From the NCBI RefSeq assembly GCF_022965805.1, contig NC_133101.1, forward strand, positions 2,418,001 through 2,482,000: a stretch of 64,000 nt of DNA, given 5' to 3'. Of the stretch, positions 39,757 to 52,143 are shown one piece after another; position 1 is the stretch's first letter, and every line of letters starts with the position of its first letter. Below the pieces are notes generated by a model. That model ran no database searches and was not told the DNA's origin. It was given only the letters and a program-made list of their open reading frames with translations. A program made the translations under genes and the position numbers. The DNA is from Primulina eburnea (lineage: Eukaryota; Streptophyta; Magnoliopsida; Lamiales; Gesneriaceae).

Positions 39757-39835
<79 letters not shown>
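39757..39835. repeat. (TA)n microsatellite
   Basis: About 39 TA units without interruption. Confidence 0.95.
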
Positions 39836-39839
<4 letters not shown>

Positions 39840-40301
39840 GATGACGAATTATAAAATCGAATAAGAAATAAAATACAAAGCAATGAAAGGGTATCGAATT
39901 CGGTTGATTTGTATTGTATCTGAACCGAATCTTGTCTAATTCAACTTCGACTTTTTTTATCTTTGAACCAATTAATTGAATCTTTCAAATAGGTATGAAA
40001 TGAAGTATTGACATTCTTTTTGATAGAATTTTATTTTAGATAATTTATTTATAATTTATTATATTTATTTAATATTTAATTTAAGAAACTCTAGATGCAA
40101 TGTGTCCCTTCCGGGTTAGACCTTTCCTTTGTCAACACGCCTATATACGTCACTCGAAAGCACCTTATTCCCCACCTCATAAAAGAGAGGACGTGTTCCT
40201 TTCCCGGCTTGATTCAGTTCAGTTACTCACCTGAAAAGTGATTCTACCTCACCCAAGAAAGGTTTTGCATGAACGTCTTTCCTCTCGGAAATAGAGGGAT
40301 T

Positions 40302-40305
<4 letters not shown>

Positions 40306-40360
<55 letters not shown>
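40306..40360. repeat. (TA)n microsatellite
   Basis: About 27 TA units, followed directly by a tandemly duplicated 25-base sequence. Confidence 0.95.
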
Positions 40361-40364
<4 letters not shown>

Positions 40365-42784
40365 GATACCAGACAACTAAATCGTGATAAAGTGATACCA
40401 GACAACTAAATCGTGCATCGGATCGAAAATATCTTAAAGTTGAGCCAAGAGTTGAAAGTTTTCTTTACTACTATATGTTATATAGTGAGAGTGACAGTAA
40501 TTTTATCAAAAGTGATGGTAACTCGGACATGGTACGAAACATTGCGTAGCACGATGGCCTACCTTTCCCTTGACAAAGGCAAGTTTATAAATATTTTTGA
40601 CTATCTCAAAACATTAAAGAGACGTAACATTCATTTCACTCGAATTCATGAAACATCCATTAAAGAGATTGATTTAGCACAAGGGTTGTCTTACATTGTT
40701 GATACAAATGTACGAATCAACATTTAATGCAAGAGAGGTCCCAATAGGTAGAAGACAAAACATTATATCGAAACTTAAAAGCTTAAGATTAAGAGACCCT
40801 AAAAAGACAAAACCCTATTGCCTCCATAGGCTTTCCTCGTGGATTTATACAATTTGTTGAAGAAATTTGGAACAAGATCCTATTGTTAGCGATGCATGTG
40901 CACGTGTGGGGGAGATGGTTCTTGGATGTCGTCTATGGTAGCTAGGCTCCATCAAACTTAAATTCTATCTTTATTTGGAAGAAACTTGAATGAACTTAGT
41001 ATGTTTAATGTATATAGGAAGGGTCCATGTCAATAAATGTTGATGCCTGTCTATTTTTTCTACATTGAAAATGAAAAATATCTAGCTAGCTAGCTTGTTG
41101 ACGAGGACCTCAGTCTAAATCGGTTTTCATTAATAAATGATGGAGCAAGAATTAGTTAGAATACATGTTTAAGTGGAAAACCCTTGTATGGGTTAACTAA
41201 AACAACGGGGAAAATGGAAATTTACAATCTTGGATCAGGTCGAAACTCCAATATCGTCGCTCAACATTATAAATATGGAGAGTCCCGATGGAAGAATTCC
41301 ATAAACTAAAAGACAGAAAAAATAATTCATGTGAACAGATAAGGATCACAACTTCTTGTTTATTGGACTCATATAATATAATTTGGACTGATAAATATGT
41401 GATGGACTTAGGAACAAGGCCTCTAGAATGCTCCGGTATCTAGTATTCTTTGGATCATATATGACCACTTAATTTGGACCCAAATTCCATGAAATTTGAG
41501 TTTGTACAGAAGTTTCAAATCTTTTAATTTCAAATATGCAAATATTAATAAAGAGGTCAGAGGTCCATATGAATCCTGAGTGGTTATCTATCCATAATAA
41601 GCTTCAAGACAATATCAATGCCATTAGTAATTTCTCCCATGACAAAGTGAAGAAACTCATGTATATAACATTGAGTGATCTCATGTTACTAAAGATCTTG
41701 CAAATTTTTTGACGAGTTCATCATCTTCGAAACAGTAATTGCCATGGTAGTCGAGGGAGTCCGTCATGGTCTTTTGTTGTTGATAAATTGTGTTGTTGTC
41801 GATGATGCTTGTGCCTATTGTCACATTGGCATTGGAATTTCGCAGCATCATTATTGCTGATGTTGACAACCCGAAATTAGGCTACATCTATTCAAATCTC
41901 ATCAAAAAGATCACTTCTTTTTGTTGTTAATAACAAAGAGACTCGACAGAAAAGACAATAGAATTGAGAATATAAAATATTTCAAACACTCCGATTTTAA
42001 CACTCACTTTCACTTTCACCGTACTTGAATATTAGCAAGTCAAACTAGCACATGAATTTACCAAACCAACAAAAGTAAACTCATCCATCAAAATTTAAAC
42101 CTGTTTTGATTAGGTGCGACTGTAGAGTTGTCCCCAGCTTGAAATTCTTGGTTTTGATGCAGTTTGAGGGAACGGAGGCACAAAAAATTTGATGTTCATC
42201 AGCCAAGATTTTCGTTAATTCTGCATTAGATTCCTAAAGGGACTATTGTTCCACTTTGTGTTTGTTCATGCCACTCGATACTTTTTAGTGGAAATTGACT
42301 CGTTTGTTGACAAATGAAATTCGATAAATAACAAGTACAACCGTTTTACATTCTAGAAACTTAAAACGTAAACAAATTTATTTGAACTCTTACGTCAGCT
42401 GAAGACGTAAAAACCTAAAACAGAAGAACAGTAACTAAATAGCATAGCAGCAGCTTAATAACTCCTCTTTCACCAATAATATCATCTAAATTCTGTCGCT
42501 GTTTTTCAATAGTTGCAGTATATTTTTCGTTCTACCAGGTTCTGAATTTCCCTTGAGGAATAGTTAAATTCACTCGAGAATTGAAATCTCTATCCGAATC
42601 AACAGAGAGGATATCCTGCTATCGTGTTCTTGATGAGAGAGGGCAGCTACTAAGCAACAATTGTGTACAGGTCTTCTGCCTATGATCCACACTTTGCATT
42701 ATATGTTTGCACTAGTGCAAAAAAAGAAAATAAAAGAAAAGAAAAGGCTAGGAAAATATGATTTGGTTTACTCAGATTGAAAAG

Positions 42785-43962
42785 AACATTGATGTGAAGA
42801 TGTACAAAGACATGGCTATACTTCAAACAATGGACTCTATCTTCTATATAGCTCAAAGACAGGGAAGAATATCATTTTATGTCACTTCCATTGGAAAAGA
42901 GGCCATTAACTAGGAGTATGTGATCAATCTTTTAACAATAATGGTTGTAAACATCAAAGACTTTTGTTAGACTAATATCTTTTATTTTATGTCACTTCCA
43001 TTGGAGAAGATTCTTATTATCAATCTTTAAGGCTTTGATATGTGATATAATTCTTGTTATACTGATAAACGTTAGGGGTATTTCCCTTGCTGCTTTAAAT
43101 TTGCTGTCACTGATGCTCCAGTCATACTTTTCTGCCGAAACAATGGATGGGCTATCAGAACCCCAGTGAGCCAACAGTTTCAAAGTATATGTTATCCTAT
43201 ATATCCACAAGGCATAATCACAAAAAATTCCTTGTTGGTTCTCTTATTGGCTTCTTTATTTTGTCTGTACATAGGTGATGGTATTGTGGTTAGAGGTCAA
43301 GCATACGGAGTACGTAGCATTCGAGCTGAAGGTAATGACGCCTTTGCTGTGTTCAGCAATGTTCATGTTGCTCTCAAAATGGCAATTAATGAAATCCAGA
43401 CCAGTTTTGATCGAGGTGAAACACAGTTCTCTATTGTTTTATATATAACGTGAAAAATGATTTTCGTGTTATGTTTTGTTTGTTTTTTCAGAGCTGATCC
43501 TTTTCACTAACAGGCCCTCACGTACAGAATAGGACACCACTCCACGTTTGACGATTCTTCCAAATATCGCCCTATTACAGAGATAGAGTGGTGGAGATTA
43601 GCTCAAGATCCCGTGGCAAGGTTTCAAAAATCGCTTGAAGGAGATGGTTGGTGGAATTCTCAAGCTGAGTCCGATTACGGGACACTACTCGGAAGGAGGT
43701 AAAAACAAGCGGACCTAGTAGGCTCATAATGCTCGATTCTTTTAGATGACAAAGCATCTTTGTGCACGAGTTTGATATTGGAAACCATTGTGCCACAGGT
43801 GTTGCATACAACTCAAGTTGCAGAGAAGATTGAGAAACCAGGTTTAGAAGAAATTTTCTCAGATGTGTATGATGTTCCACCTTCCAACCTCTGTTACTAA
43901 GAAAAACCGCTTAGAGAGACGTGGAAAAGCATCAGCAGGACTACCCTCCTGACTTTCCATGA
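42785..43962 (+). pseudogene. Branched-chain 2-oxoacid dehydrogenase E1-alpha pseudogene
   Basis: Homology to mitochondrial BCKDH E1-alpha is clear in pieces. 42794-42911 encodes [20 protein letters not shown] then [16 protein letters not shown]. 43095-43184 has FCRNNGWAIRTPVSQQFQ. 43275-43414 has DGIVVRGQAYGVRSIRAEGN. 43514-43698 has ALTYRIGHHSTFDDSSKYR. 43799-43962 has VAEKIEKPGLEEIFSDVYDV then QQDYPPDFP. Several splice sites survive (43184/43185, 43274/43275, 43513/43514, 43798/43799). Lesions: the central exons with the thiamine-diphosphate region are missing; there is a one-base loss near 43105, a frame change near 43402, an in-frame TAA at 43898-43900 and another frame change near 43920. 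The intact enzyme decarboxylates Leu/Ile/Val-derived keto acids. Retained introns mean it decayed from a DNA duplicate, not a processed transcript. Confidence 0.85.
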
Positions 43963-44461
43963 TAAATTGATATACAAATGTATATAATAGGTAAATTATC
44001 TTGGATACAATGTAGCTTCTCTTGCTTCATTCTTTGATGCAGGCATTGAAAAAATCTATGGAATAGTATTTGATATCTTTTACAAGCTACGAAAAGTTAT
44101 GGGGTAGTTTACTTTGCCTCTCGTCGTGCACACACCGTGTTTCGATAAACCTTCTCTGCTCACTAAAGGCAAAAGTTGGACAGTAGAAGATAGTACCCCA
44201 AATATAAGAAAAGGTTGAAATGATCCAAGTAATCGGATATTGAAGCTGATTTAAAGAAAGAGCAAACGAAAAACTTAGTATTTAATTGGAATAATCAAAC
44301 TAAGGGAGAGATCCAGCGTAACAAAGCAAAATATAAACTCCAATCCTAAGAAAAAATCTAAATATCAATCATAAGAACTAAAACATCCAAGCCAAACAAA
44401 AAATCTCAACATTAATCCTAAGAACTGAAACAACCAAAAACCAAACAAAAAATGAACTAAA

Positions 44462-46925
44462 TCAAACTTCGTCTTTGGTAACTTGTAATTTGAGCTCTTT
44501 CTCCACATAAGATTGGTCACCTTCTTCATCCGTGAAGAACCTATACCAGAACCAGTGTTTTTTCCAGACTCTCTCATTCATCTCATCTATGGGAACTCCT
44601 TTGGTTTCAGGTAACAAGAATTTGGCGAAACATCCCATAACAACGATCCAGGCAGCGAAAAAGAAGAAGATACCCGACCTCATATGGCAAAGCATCGTCA
44701 AGAAAGCTTGAGCAATTATGAATGTGCAGATCATGTTCGTGCTGACTGCAAAGAAAAAGCCTGCAGTCCGTGTCTCCAACGGGTATATCTCACTCGGGAT
44801 CAACCAGCCGAGGGGACCCCACGACCAGGCGAAACCCGAGACAAAGACACAGATCAAGGCCATTACTATGTACGCGTATAGTTTGGATATAGCATTTGTT
44901 GAGCCCAATTGGCTGGCGAGAATCACTCCTGTGATACACTGCATAAAAAGGCATGTTGTAAGAATCTCATTCTTAGTATAGTTATCATAGATTTATGATG
45001 TTACAATCTTGAGTATATACCTGAGAAACAAGCATTTGGATTGCAGCCTCGATGAGTAGGGCCCTTCTTCCAAACCTATCAACACCGAATATTGCAACCA
45101 AAGTGGAGCCCGAATTCACAGAACCTGTAACCACAGCTGATAGTAACGAAGCATCTGACCCGAGCCCAATAGTTTGAAACAACACAGGGGCATAAAACAT
45201 GATCACATTGATCCCGGTAAACTGCTGGAAAACTTGCAGTATCGTTCCACAGAAAAGTTGAGGAATACTGGATCTTTTCAACAAGTTTTTAAAAGGGTTC
45301 TTGATCTTTTTTGCAGCCTCTGTGGCACGAAAGATTGCAGTATACTCTTCTTGCACGTCTTCTACTCCTCGGATTTTCTTTAGTACCCTTAAACCCTCAT
45401 CCGTGTTGCCACGCTCGATCAGGCTCGTGGGTGTCTCGACGATGAGAAGGGATCCTAAGCCGAGGAAAATGGCCGGGAATGCAGCACCACCAAGTGATAT
45501 CCTCCAGCCATAAGTGAGCATTTTGGATGTAAAATAGTTGACTAGATTTGCTATCAAAATGCCTACTGTGATCAGCATTTGGAAGCATATGTTTAGGCCT
45601 CCTCTGTACCTTGCTGGTGCAATTTCTGATATAAATAGTGGCACTGCCTGCATTTCAAAATTTATAAATAGAAATAAATATTAGAGTTTATGTTCTCAAT
45701 ATCTAAATATTTCAACAAATTAAACAAAAGGATATTTTTAAAAAAAAATTAAAAAAAGTGAAAAAATAAAATAAAAATTCAAGTGCATCATCATCTGTTT
45801 GCTAGGATCATAATTTTATCAAATCCAAGACAATTAATAACTTCTAATTCAAGTAGGCCAGGGCATGGAGAAAAAATAATAATAATAATAATAATAATAA
45901 TAAAGAGAATGAAATTTAAGATCTAAATATTTAGTAGCTAGCAACAAATTATATTTGATAAATACTATAAAAAAAAGACAGATAAACTTAATTAACATTA
46001 TGACGAAGAAGAATAGAGAGAATAATTATATATAAAAAATATTGCCACATTAAATATATAGGAATAGATACAACAGATATTAATTTATATTTTATCACCA
46101 CAATTTTCTAAATAAATTGGACGTAAAAATATTGTTGCTAATTTTAAAAATATAAGAATATTATACCTGATTTCCAAACCCAACTCCGGCACCTAGACAA
46201 AGGCGACCGACGATGAGCATAGGGAGATTGACTGCGGCGGCGTTGAGGATCACTCCGACGAAAAAGAAGGCCGCCGCCATCTGCATGGTGCGCTTCCGCC
46301 CGAACTTCTTGCAGCAAAACGACGCGAAGAAGCTGCACACCACCGCTGCTAAGTACAGAGACGATGTGAATAGTTGGAGCATCTGGTTGTCATATTTGCA
46401 GTAGTTATCTTCTTTCGCTCTGTGCTTCTTTTCGTACACCATGGGGAAGAATTTCAGCAAGAAACTATCCATGGATGTTACTCCTCCTGCATGACATTGA
46501 TTCATGTGTTATCATATATTATTTACGTATAAATTTGTTTATGAAAATATTATTTCAAGATTTTAAAGAGAATTTAAAGATTGCAAGATTAATCATAATA
46601 TGTAGTTTCAGGGTCTTGAAGAAAATCAGAACAAGAAAAGGAATCTCTGAAACATCATATGTTTGATCAGTCCGTTTCTTGAAGTTGGATTCATGAACTA
46701 AAATTCTATGTGGGATTTGTCATCTTTATTTGATTTCTTCAACAAATAACAAATTTACATAAAAACAATTACGTAAAATCGTGATCTCGCACCTGATATT
46801 CCGATATCATAGCCAAACATGAGACCTCCAAAGGCTGCTATGATGGAACAAACGACGACTTGCTTAGTCAACTTTGCCGGAAAGGAATCTCCGCCCTTCT
46901 CATCCACGAAAACTGGTGGTGCCAT
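44462..46925 (-). CDS. STP-type hexose/H+ symporter (sugar transport protein)
   Basis: Four exons: 46793-46925, 46167-46486, 45021-45647, 44462-44938. All are in phase, giving 518 residues with 12 predicted membrane helices. Major facilitator/sugar porter motifs: GGLMFGYDIGISGGVTSMD (helix 1), FGRKRTMQMA, PLFISEIAPARYRGGLN, QQFTGINVIMFYAPVLF (helix 7), VDRFGRRALL, GPLGWLIPSEIYPLETRTAG and LLPETKGVPIDEM. STP proteins bring monosaccharides into plant cells across the plasma membrane, driven by the proton gradient. The paired Cys residues of the STP 'lid' appear as CKY in exon 2 and a later exon-4 Cys, but I did not verify the pair. It is closest to the STP5/STP8-like groups, which is uncertain. 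The TATA-like TTATATATATAC is at about 47030-47041. Confidence 0.94.
45872..45903. repeat. (AAT)n microsatellite in STP intron
   Basis: About ten AAT units in the intron between exons 2 and 3. Confidence 0.9.
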
Positions 46926-47181
46926 CGAGAATTGTATTGCTTTCTTAAGGAAAAGTTTAACGATTCAGTCGGGGAAGAGGAGAAGATTATCAAAGTTGCG
47001 GTGTTTAGAACAAAGCATCGCATATATGTGTATATATATAACAATGTACAGAACAAAGAATCCTATTAGGATTAGGATTCTTTATTATAATATATTCAAT
47101 AATAAAAAAATAATAAGAAAAATATTTATGTTATAGAGCACGAATTTAGTAAAATTAGTTATTATACAGACCTCTTCTTTG

Positions 47182-47183
<2 letters not shown>

Positions 47184-47232
<49 letters not shown>
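47184..47232. repeat. (TA)n microsatellite
   Basis: Pure TA tract. Two short GATTGAGT(A/G)CCGACTCA palindromic words follow at 47233 and 47281. Confidence 0.95.
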
Positions 47233-47235
<3 letters not shown>

Positions 47236-47764
47236 TGAGTACCGACTCAAAATTATAAAATTTAAATTTAAAAGTAATATGATTGAGTGCCGACTCATTA
47301 TAAAATTTAAATTTAGATAATGTAATATATTAATCAACTTAAAAATGCTGGATCTAAGATATTAAATTTAAATAATGTAATATAGCCAATCAACTTAAAA
47401 AATGCTGGAGCTAAGATATTAAATTTAAATAAATTAGTGAAAATACTGGATTGAGATAGTTATATACAATAGTTATTCTGTTAATGATATTATTTTTATT
47501 ACATCATTATCCACCAATATATAACCCAGCCAACTTAATTATAGGAGATTTAGTTTTAATTCTTTTGGGTCTGATTTTTCCCCCTTAATTTGTGATTTAC
47601 ATGCGTGGACTTATTCTTACAAGATAATATTAATAAGAACAACAATAATAATGAAAATTTAATTTTAAGTTTTGTTCATTAAGTTTTCAAAGATGATAGG
47701 ATAATTATTGGTGTATCTTTTTTAATTTATATAAAATTACAATGCTTGTATATTTTTATTGGCA

Positions 47765-47942
47765 AAAACTTATGTGAGACGGTCTCACGGGTCGTATTTT
47801 GTGAGACGGTTCTTTATTTGGATAATCCATGAAAAAGTATTATTTTTTATGCTAAGAGTATTACTTTTTATTGTGAATATGGGCAGGGTTGACCCGTCTC
47901 ACAGATTGTGATCCGTGAGACAGTCTCACATGAGACCTACTC
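47765..47942 (+). repeat. GAGACGG dispersed repeat, copy D
   Basis: Full-length copy: GTGAGACGGTCTCACGGGTC, GTGAGACGG, ATTTGGATAATCCATGAAAA, TATGCTAAGAGTATTACTTT, ATTGTGAATATGGGCAGGGT, GACCCGTCTCACAGATT and GTGAGACAGTCTCACATGAG. Confidence 0.9.
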
Positions 47943-49560
47943 ATTTTTATTTATCTCTCTCTTTCATTGAAGTGAACAAATTATTGAAACACATGGCAAA
48001 AAGTTAACATGATCCTATGTTGTTCTCTGTCTCATTAGACGTAGAACATTCGATAGACAATCATATCAAGGAACGTACATGGACCCAAGGACTCTCGTCT
48101 ATCTTGAGGACATCGTTCTCAAATCTTTTATATTAGCCAATAAATTGCATGAAATATTGCATTAATTATTTTTTGAACATAGATATTGCATTAATTGATT
48201 ATGAAATTTGGTGATGATTTTCTAATTTGGGATTTTTTAATTCTTGAATTTTGACTATTGATATTTCGTATTTTTTTTTTATCGTGGATATAACTTTTGA
48301 CTTGTTTCAAAGTTTATTTGATTGAAATTGCTGTGAGATAATATATTCTTCTTCTTTGAAAAATTAATCATTATTCTGAAAGAATTGAAATTGAGAAGAA
48401 ATCGGATGTACATTTTCAAATTCTTATGTGTATCAAATAAGTGTTTTACCTTCAACAAGGACATTCAATAATCTATCAAGAATGTTTTCACATTGGATTT
48501 TTGTTACTACATTTGCAAAACATGTAATAACATATTTTATCATTCATTTGAAAAATAATAGCACTTTAAAATTAAATAACACGTCTTAATAAATAAAAAA
48601 AAAAGTATGAAATGATACTAAATTTATGTGTTAAATGAAAAGTTAAGGCTGGATTAATTATATAATTTTGTCTTCTTGGGAAGAGATTATGTCGGGATGA
48701 ATTAGTATTTCTAATTGATGCACTAACTAGAAAAACAAAATATTGAAATTTATTATTTTTCATGAAAATGTGATATTGGCAGAAATTGTGAAAATATATT
48801 TGAATTTTACTGAACATAATTTTAAGTTTTCAGTTAATTTGAAAAAAAGTCTATCGTCATCGAGCGATTTCGAGACATTCGAAAATTTAAAATTTTAGTT
48901 TGAATATATATATTTTGTTTTTTGGCAATTTTAGTCGTTTTTTCCGACATGAAACTGATGTGACATCAATGCAGCGCTGATGTGATATCGTTTTGTGTAG
49001 TGTCATAATATCATTCCGGGTTTTAAAAAAAGGAATTAAATTGCCAAAAATTTGAAGATGTGAGAATAAAACTTAAATTTGATAACATAGAATATCAAAA
49101 TCGCAAAACGGGAAAATTACATGACCAAAAATATAATTTTCCATATTATTATTTGAATAACACAAACAATAATAATAATTGGTATTATAAAAATAATAGA
49201 GCTATAATTTAATATACATTGAGGTGTGACGTTTTTAGTAACGTACATATCTTTATTTAATAAATTATAGCTACGTGACTATGTTTTAATAATCAATTAT
49301 AGTTCTTTTTCTTAAAATCATGTATCAAATCAACAATAACATTGTTAAAATTTAATAATTATATTGTTAAACATACGTAAATGTCACGGAAATTTTTTAA
49401 CCATATATAATAATTATAAAATATAACAATAATATTAGTTATTTAATTATATGATTTTAAGAAAAATAATTAAAATTTATTATTAAAACATAGTTACGAG
49501 AACGTAGTTTCAAAAAAAAAAAAACATAGTTACGAGAACGTAATTGATTCATTAAAATGG

Positions 49561-49740
49561 CAAAAATTTGTGTGAGACGGTCTCACGGGTCGTATTTGTG
49601 AGACGGATCACTTATTTGGATCATCCATGAAAAAGTATTATTTTTTATGCTAAAAGTATTACTTTTTATTGTGAATATGGGTAGGGTTGACCCGTCTCAC
49701 GGATTATAACCCGTGAGACGGTCTCACATGAGACTCACTC
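49561..49740 (+). repeat. GAGACGG dispersed repeat, copy E
   Basis: Full-length copy, nearly identical in order and sequence to the one at 47765. Both terminal GTGAGACGGTCTCAC palindromes are perfect. Confidence 0.92.
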
Positions 49741-49896
49741 CATTAAAATATACATAACTAAATAAATATATGTAGCTTAACTAAAATTGTTATTTTACCT
49801 TTAAAAAACTAAATCTCAAATATAAATCATTTTCATTACATTGGATAGATATTTTTTCTCAAAAAACAAGTGGACCGTGAACACTTTCCAAAAATT

Positions 49897-49978
49897 CCTC
49901 TGTAATTAATATTGCTCCAAGATTTACTGCTGCTGACCAACTGAGCTAAGCTCATGCGGACCTCTGTAATTAATATTG
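49897..49978 (-). mobile_element. Retroposed tRNA-like fragment (SINE head) with 18-bp target duplication
   Basis: A perfect 18-base direct repeat, CCTCTGTAATTAATATTG, lies at 49897-49914 and 49961-49978. The 46 bases between (49915-49960) read on the minus strand as GAGCTTAGCTCAGTTGGTCA inside, which has the box A/D-arm motif TAGCTCAGTTGGT of tRNA genes and tRNA-derived SINEs. Long perfect duplications are the mark of LINE-driven retroposition. It is too short to be a working tRNA: there is no anticodon arm or box B. Confidence 0.7.
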
Positions 49979-50670
49979 AATTATGTAAGATTGTATATCG
50001 CTAGTATCACTTACTAATAAAATCGCTAATTTGTGTTTCCTCTTCTTCTTATTCATCAATTTTGTTTCTAAAAAAATCGCATTTAAGCTTATTGAATGAC
50101 ACTTAATATGGTCAATCTATATTTGATCGCTTTTGGCCAAAGCGAAACGTTTTAATGAAGCTTCAAGATTAAGCGAGATTAAGAGAAGCTTAATCAAACC
50201 TTTTAGGACACTGTTTCTTGGGAGTTAATTCGAGTGACACTGTTACTCGAATACCCTCAATTGTATATTTGTGTCTTCTCTTTAACATTCAATTCGAAGT
50301 GGTTGCAATATTCAACTATGCCTACAAATCGGATATATCACGTGAATATAAAATAAGTGTTGTTTTCAATATATCTGATTTCGTGTAATAAACTTTTTAT
50401 AATGGGATTTCAATGTTTTTTTAAAAAGAAGAAGTGAGTTTTTTTTTCTCGAGTCCGATAAGAAAAATAAGCTTGCCAAAGTATCCTCGAGGGTTTTGCA
50501 ACAAAGAGCCAATCAATAAGCCAAATGGTGTGTCAGTATTGCAAAGAGATATCGAATGAATGCTTAAAAGGGCTGGATCCCTAAACAAAAAAATTATAAT
50601 TAGAATAATTATAGCACAAAAATAAATACAAAAAACATGTAAAACCAACGTGGTTATTTTATATTTTCAA

Positions 50671-51175
50671 TGTTGGGTTTGGCCAACTTTGTCCCAAAAC
50701 CATTTTCTTTAAAGCCTTGGTCTACTAGGGTGTTATATCATTCATTTAGTACCCTTATTTTTGTTTCTCGGCAGCCAAGGCGTGAGAGTGAGACAAAAGA
50801 GAGTAACGAGAGATTGAAAGAAATATGTTGTGTGCTCTTCATTCTTCTTTTAAGTGTAGTGTTCTTTGCTTGTTGTATGTGAGCCCTTCTCTTCCATTCT
50901 TCCTCTATACCCCTAAAGTGATATACGAGAGTGTGTGGGAGATTGGAAGTTGCCTTCGGTTCTTGTGATATCTCGATCAGTGTCGTTTTTCGCATTGGTT
51001 AAGTTTGCCTACTGCGTGTGGTGAGCTGTGTGCTTAGGGGCTATTTGCCTAGGGTTGAGTTTGTTATCAGTAACCGGGGTTTTGATCGAAAACATTTGTG
51101 GTCTTCGCCTTAGTTTGCTGTGTATTTGGAGATGTCATAATCAGTTTGTCTGAGCCTCGTTTTATCCTAACATAT
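50671..51175 (+). mobile_element. Possible solo LTR
   Basis: A 505-base block begins TGTTGGG and ends CCTAACA, matching the TG...CA rule with short inverted ends, and is less AT-rich than its surroundings. No matching 5-bp duplication, primer site or partner LTR is visible, so this is a weak call. Confidence 0.25.
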
Positions 51176-51200
51176 TATATTGTATTTTTTCTGTTTTTGG

Positions 51201-51303
51201 TGAGACAGATCTCTTATTTGGGTCATCCGTGAAAAAATATTATTTTTTATGCTAAAAGTATTACTTTTTATTGTGAATATCGGTAGGGTTGACCCGTCTC
51301 ACA
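51201..51303 (+). repeat. GAGACGG dispersed repeat, 5'-truncated copy F
   Basis: Starts inside the consensus at TGAGACAGATCTCTTATTTG, continues through GGTAGGGTTGACCCGTCTCA and stops before the last palindrome. Confidence 0.85.
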
Positions 51304-51308
51304 TATAA

Positions 51309-51527
51309 AGATGACAAAAACTTGTGTGAGACGATCTCACGGGTCGTAGTTGTGAGTCGGATCTCTTATTTGGGTCATCCATGAAAAAATATTATTTTTT
51401 ATGCTATGAGTATTATTTTTTTGTTGAATATGGACAGGGTTGACCCGTCTCATAGATTAGGATCCGTGAGACGATCTCACATGAAACTCACTCTATAAAG
51501 ATTCGTTAGACCGTCTCACAAGAGACC
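51309..51527 (+). repeat. GAGACGG dispersed repeat, copy G plus an extra end fragment
   Basis: Full-length copy (to about 51494) immediately after copy F, followed by a stray end piece AGACCGTCTCACAAGAGACC (51506-51525). Three family pieces therefore lie head to tail. Confidence 0.85.
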
Positions 51528-51639
51528 TAATTTCGATAATTCTGGATTAGTTCGAGTTAAATATTAAAAAAATGGAGGAGACTGAAGATTATAACATCTT
51601 CAAAAAAATAGAAGCATAGAGATTTTACAGAGTGATTGA

Positions 51640-51803
51640 AGTTAGGCAAATGAGAAAAAATAAGGAAGAAATAGGAATTTTTATATGAAACTTAAAAATA
51701 TAAAATTCTACCCTAATTTGGCAGGCTTAGGCACATGAGAAAAAATAAGGAAGAAATAAGAATTTTTATATAAAACTTAAAATATAAAATTATACCCTAA
51801 TTT
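51640..51803. repeat. Tandem duplication of about 85-90 bases
   Basis: The segment with ATGAGAAAAAATAAGGAAGA, ATAGGAATTTTTATATGAAA and ACCCTAATTTGGC is present twice in a row (from about 51649 and 51736), nearly identical. Confidence 0.8.
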
Positions 51804-51975
51804 GGCGGGCCAACCCGCAACCCAAACGGGCTCAACCCGTTTGGCCCGCAACCCAAACGGGCTCAACCCATTTGGCCCACCTCCAAACGGGTTGCTATTT
51901 TATCAACCCAACCCACTCAATTTTTATGGCGGGGCGGGCCGGCCCGACGGGCCGGACCCAATTTGACAAGCCTAC
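51797..51975. repeat. GC-rich repeat with AACCCAAACGGGCT units
   Basis: CCCGCAACCCAAACGGGCTC occurs twice, followed by GGGCGGGCCGGCCCGACGGG near 51935. It stands out sharply in the AT-rich surroundings and resembles the end of a known class of plant hAT/MITE repeats. I cannot define both ends. Confidence 0.5.
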
Positions 51976-51991
51976 TCAAAATTGAAAATAG

Positions 51992-52143
51992 ACAAAAACT
52001 TGTGTGAGACGCTCTCACGGATCGTATTTGTGAGACGGATCTCTTATTTGGGTTATCCATGAAAAGTATTACTTTTATGCTAAGAGTATTACTTTTTATT
52101 GTGAATATGGGTAAGGTTGATCCGTCTCACATGAGACCCACTC
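51992..52143 (+). repeat. GAGACGG dispersed repeat, copy H (internally deleted)
   Basis: TGTGAGACGCTCTCACGGAT start, ATTTGGGTTATCCATGAAAA, TATGCTAAGAGTATTACTTT, GGTAAGGTTGATCCGTCTCA, then directly CATGAGACCCACTC. The last palindrome block is missing. Confidence 0.88.

Larger units (their letters stand above)
37490..42780. other. Gene-poor intergenic region
   Basis: No gene supported. TA microsatellites are at 39757-39835 and 40306-40360. A 25-base tandem duplication (AAGTGATACCAGACAACTAA and following) starts at about 40361 and 40389. Moderate-GC stretches at 40080-40270 and 41690-41870 contain short frames with no recognisable product. Confidence 0.5.

Noticed and set aside
40080..40270. 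Possible organelle-derived insert of moderate GC
   Set aside because: Composition only; I could not match it to any plastid or mitochondrial gene.
41681..41869. Short minus-strand frame ending FEDDELVKKFARSLVT
   Set aside because: It looks protein-like but is only 62 residues, with no family I recognise and no upstream exon found.
49915..49960. Functional tRNA gene
   Set aside because: Only the D-arm/box A region is present; there is no anticodon arm, box B or acceptor pairing.
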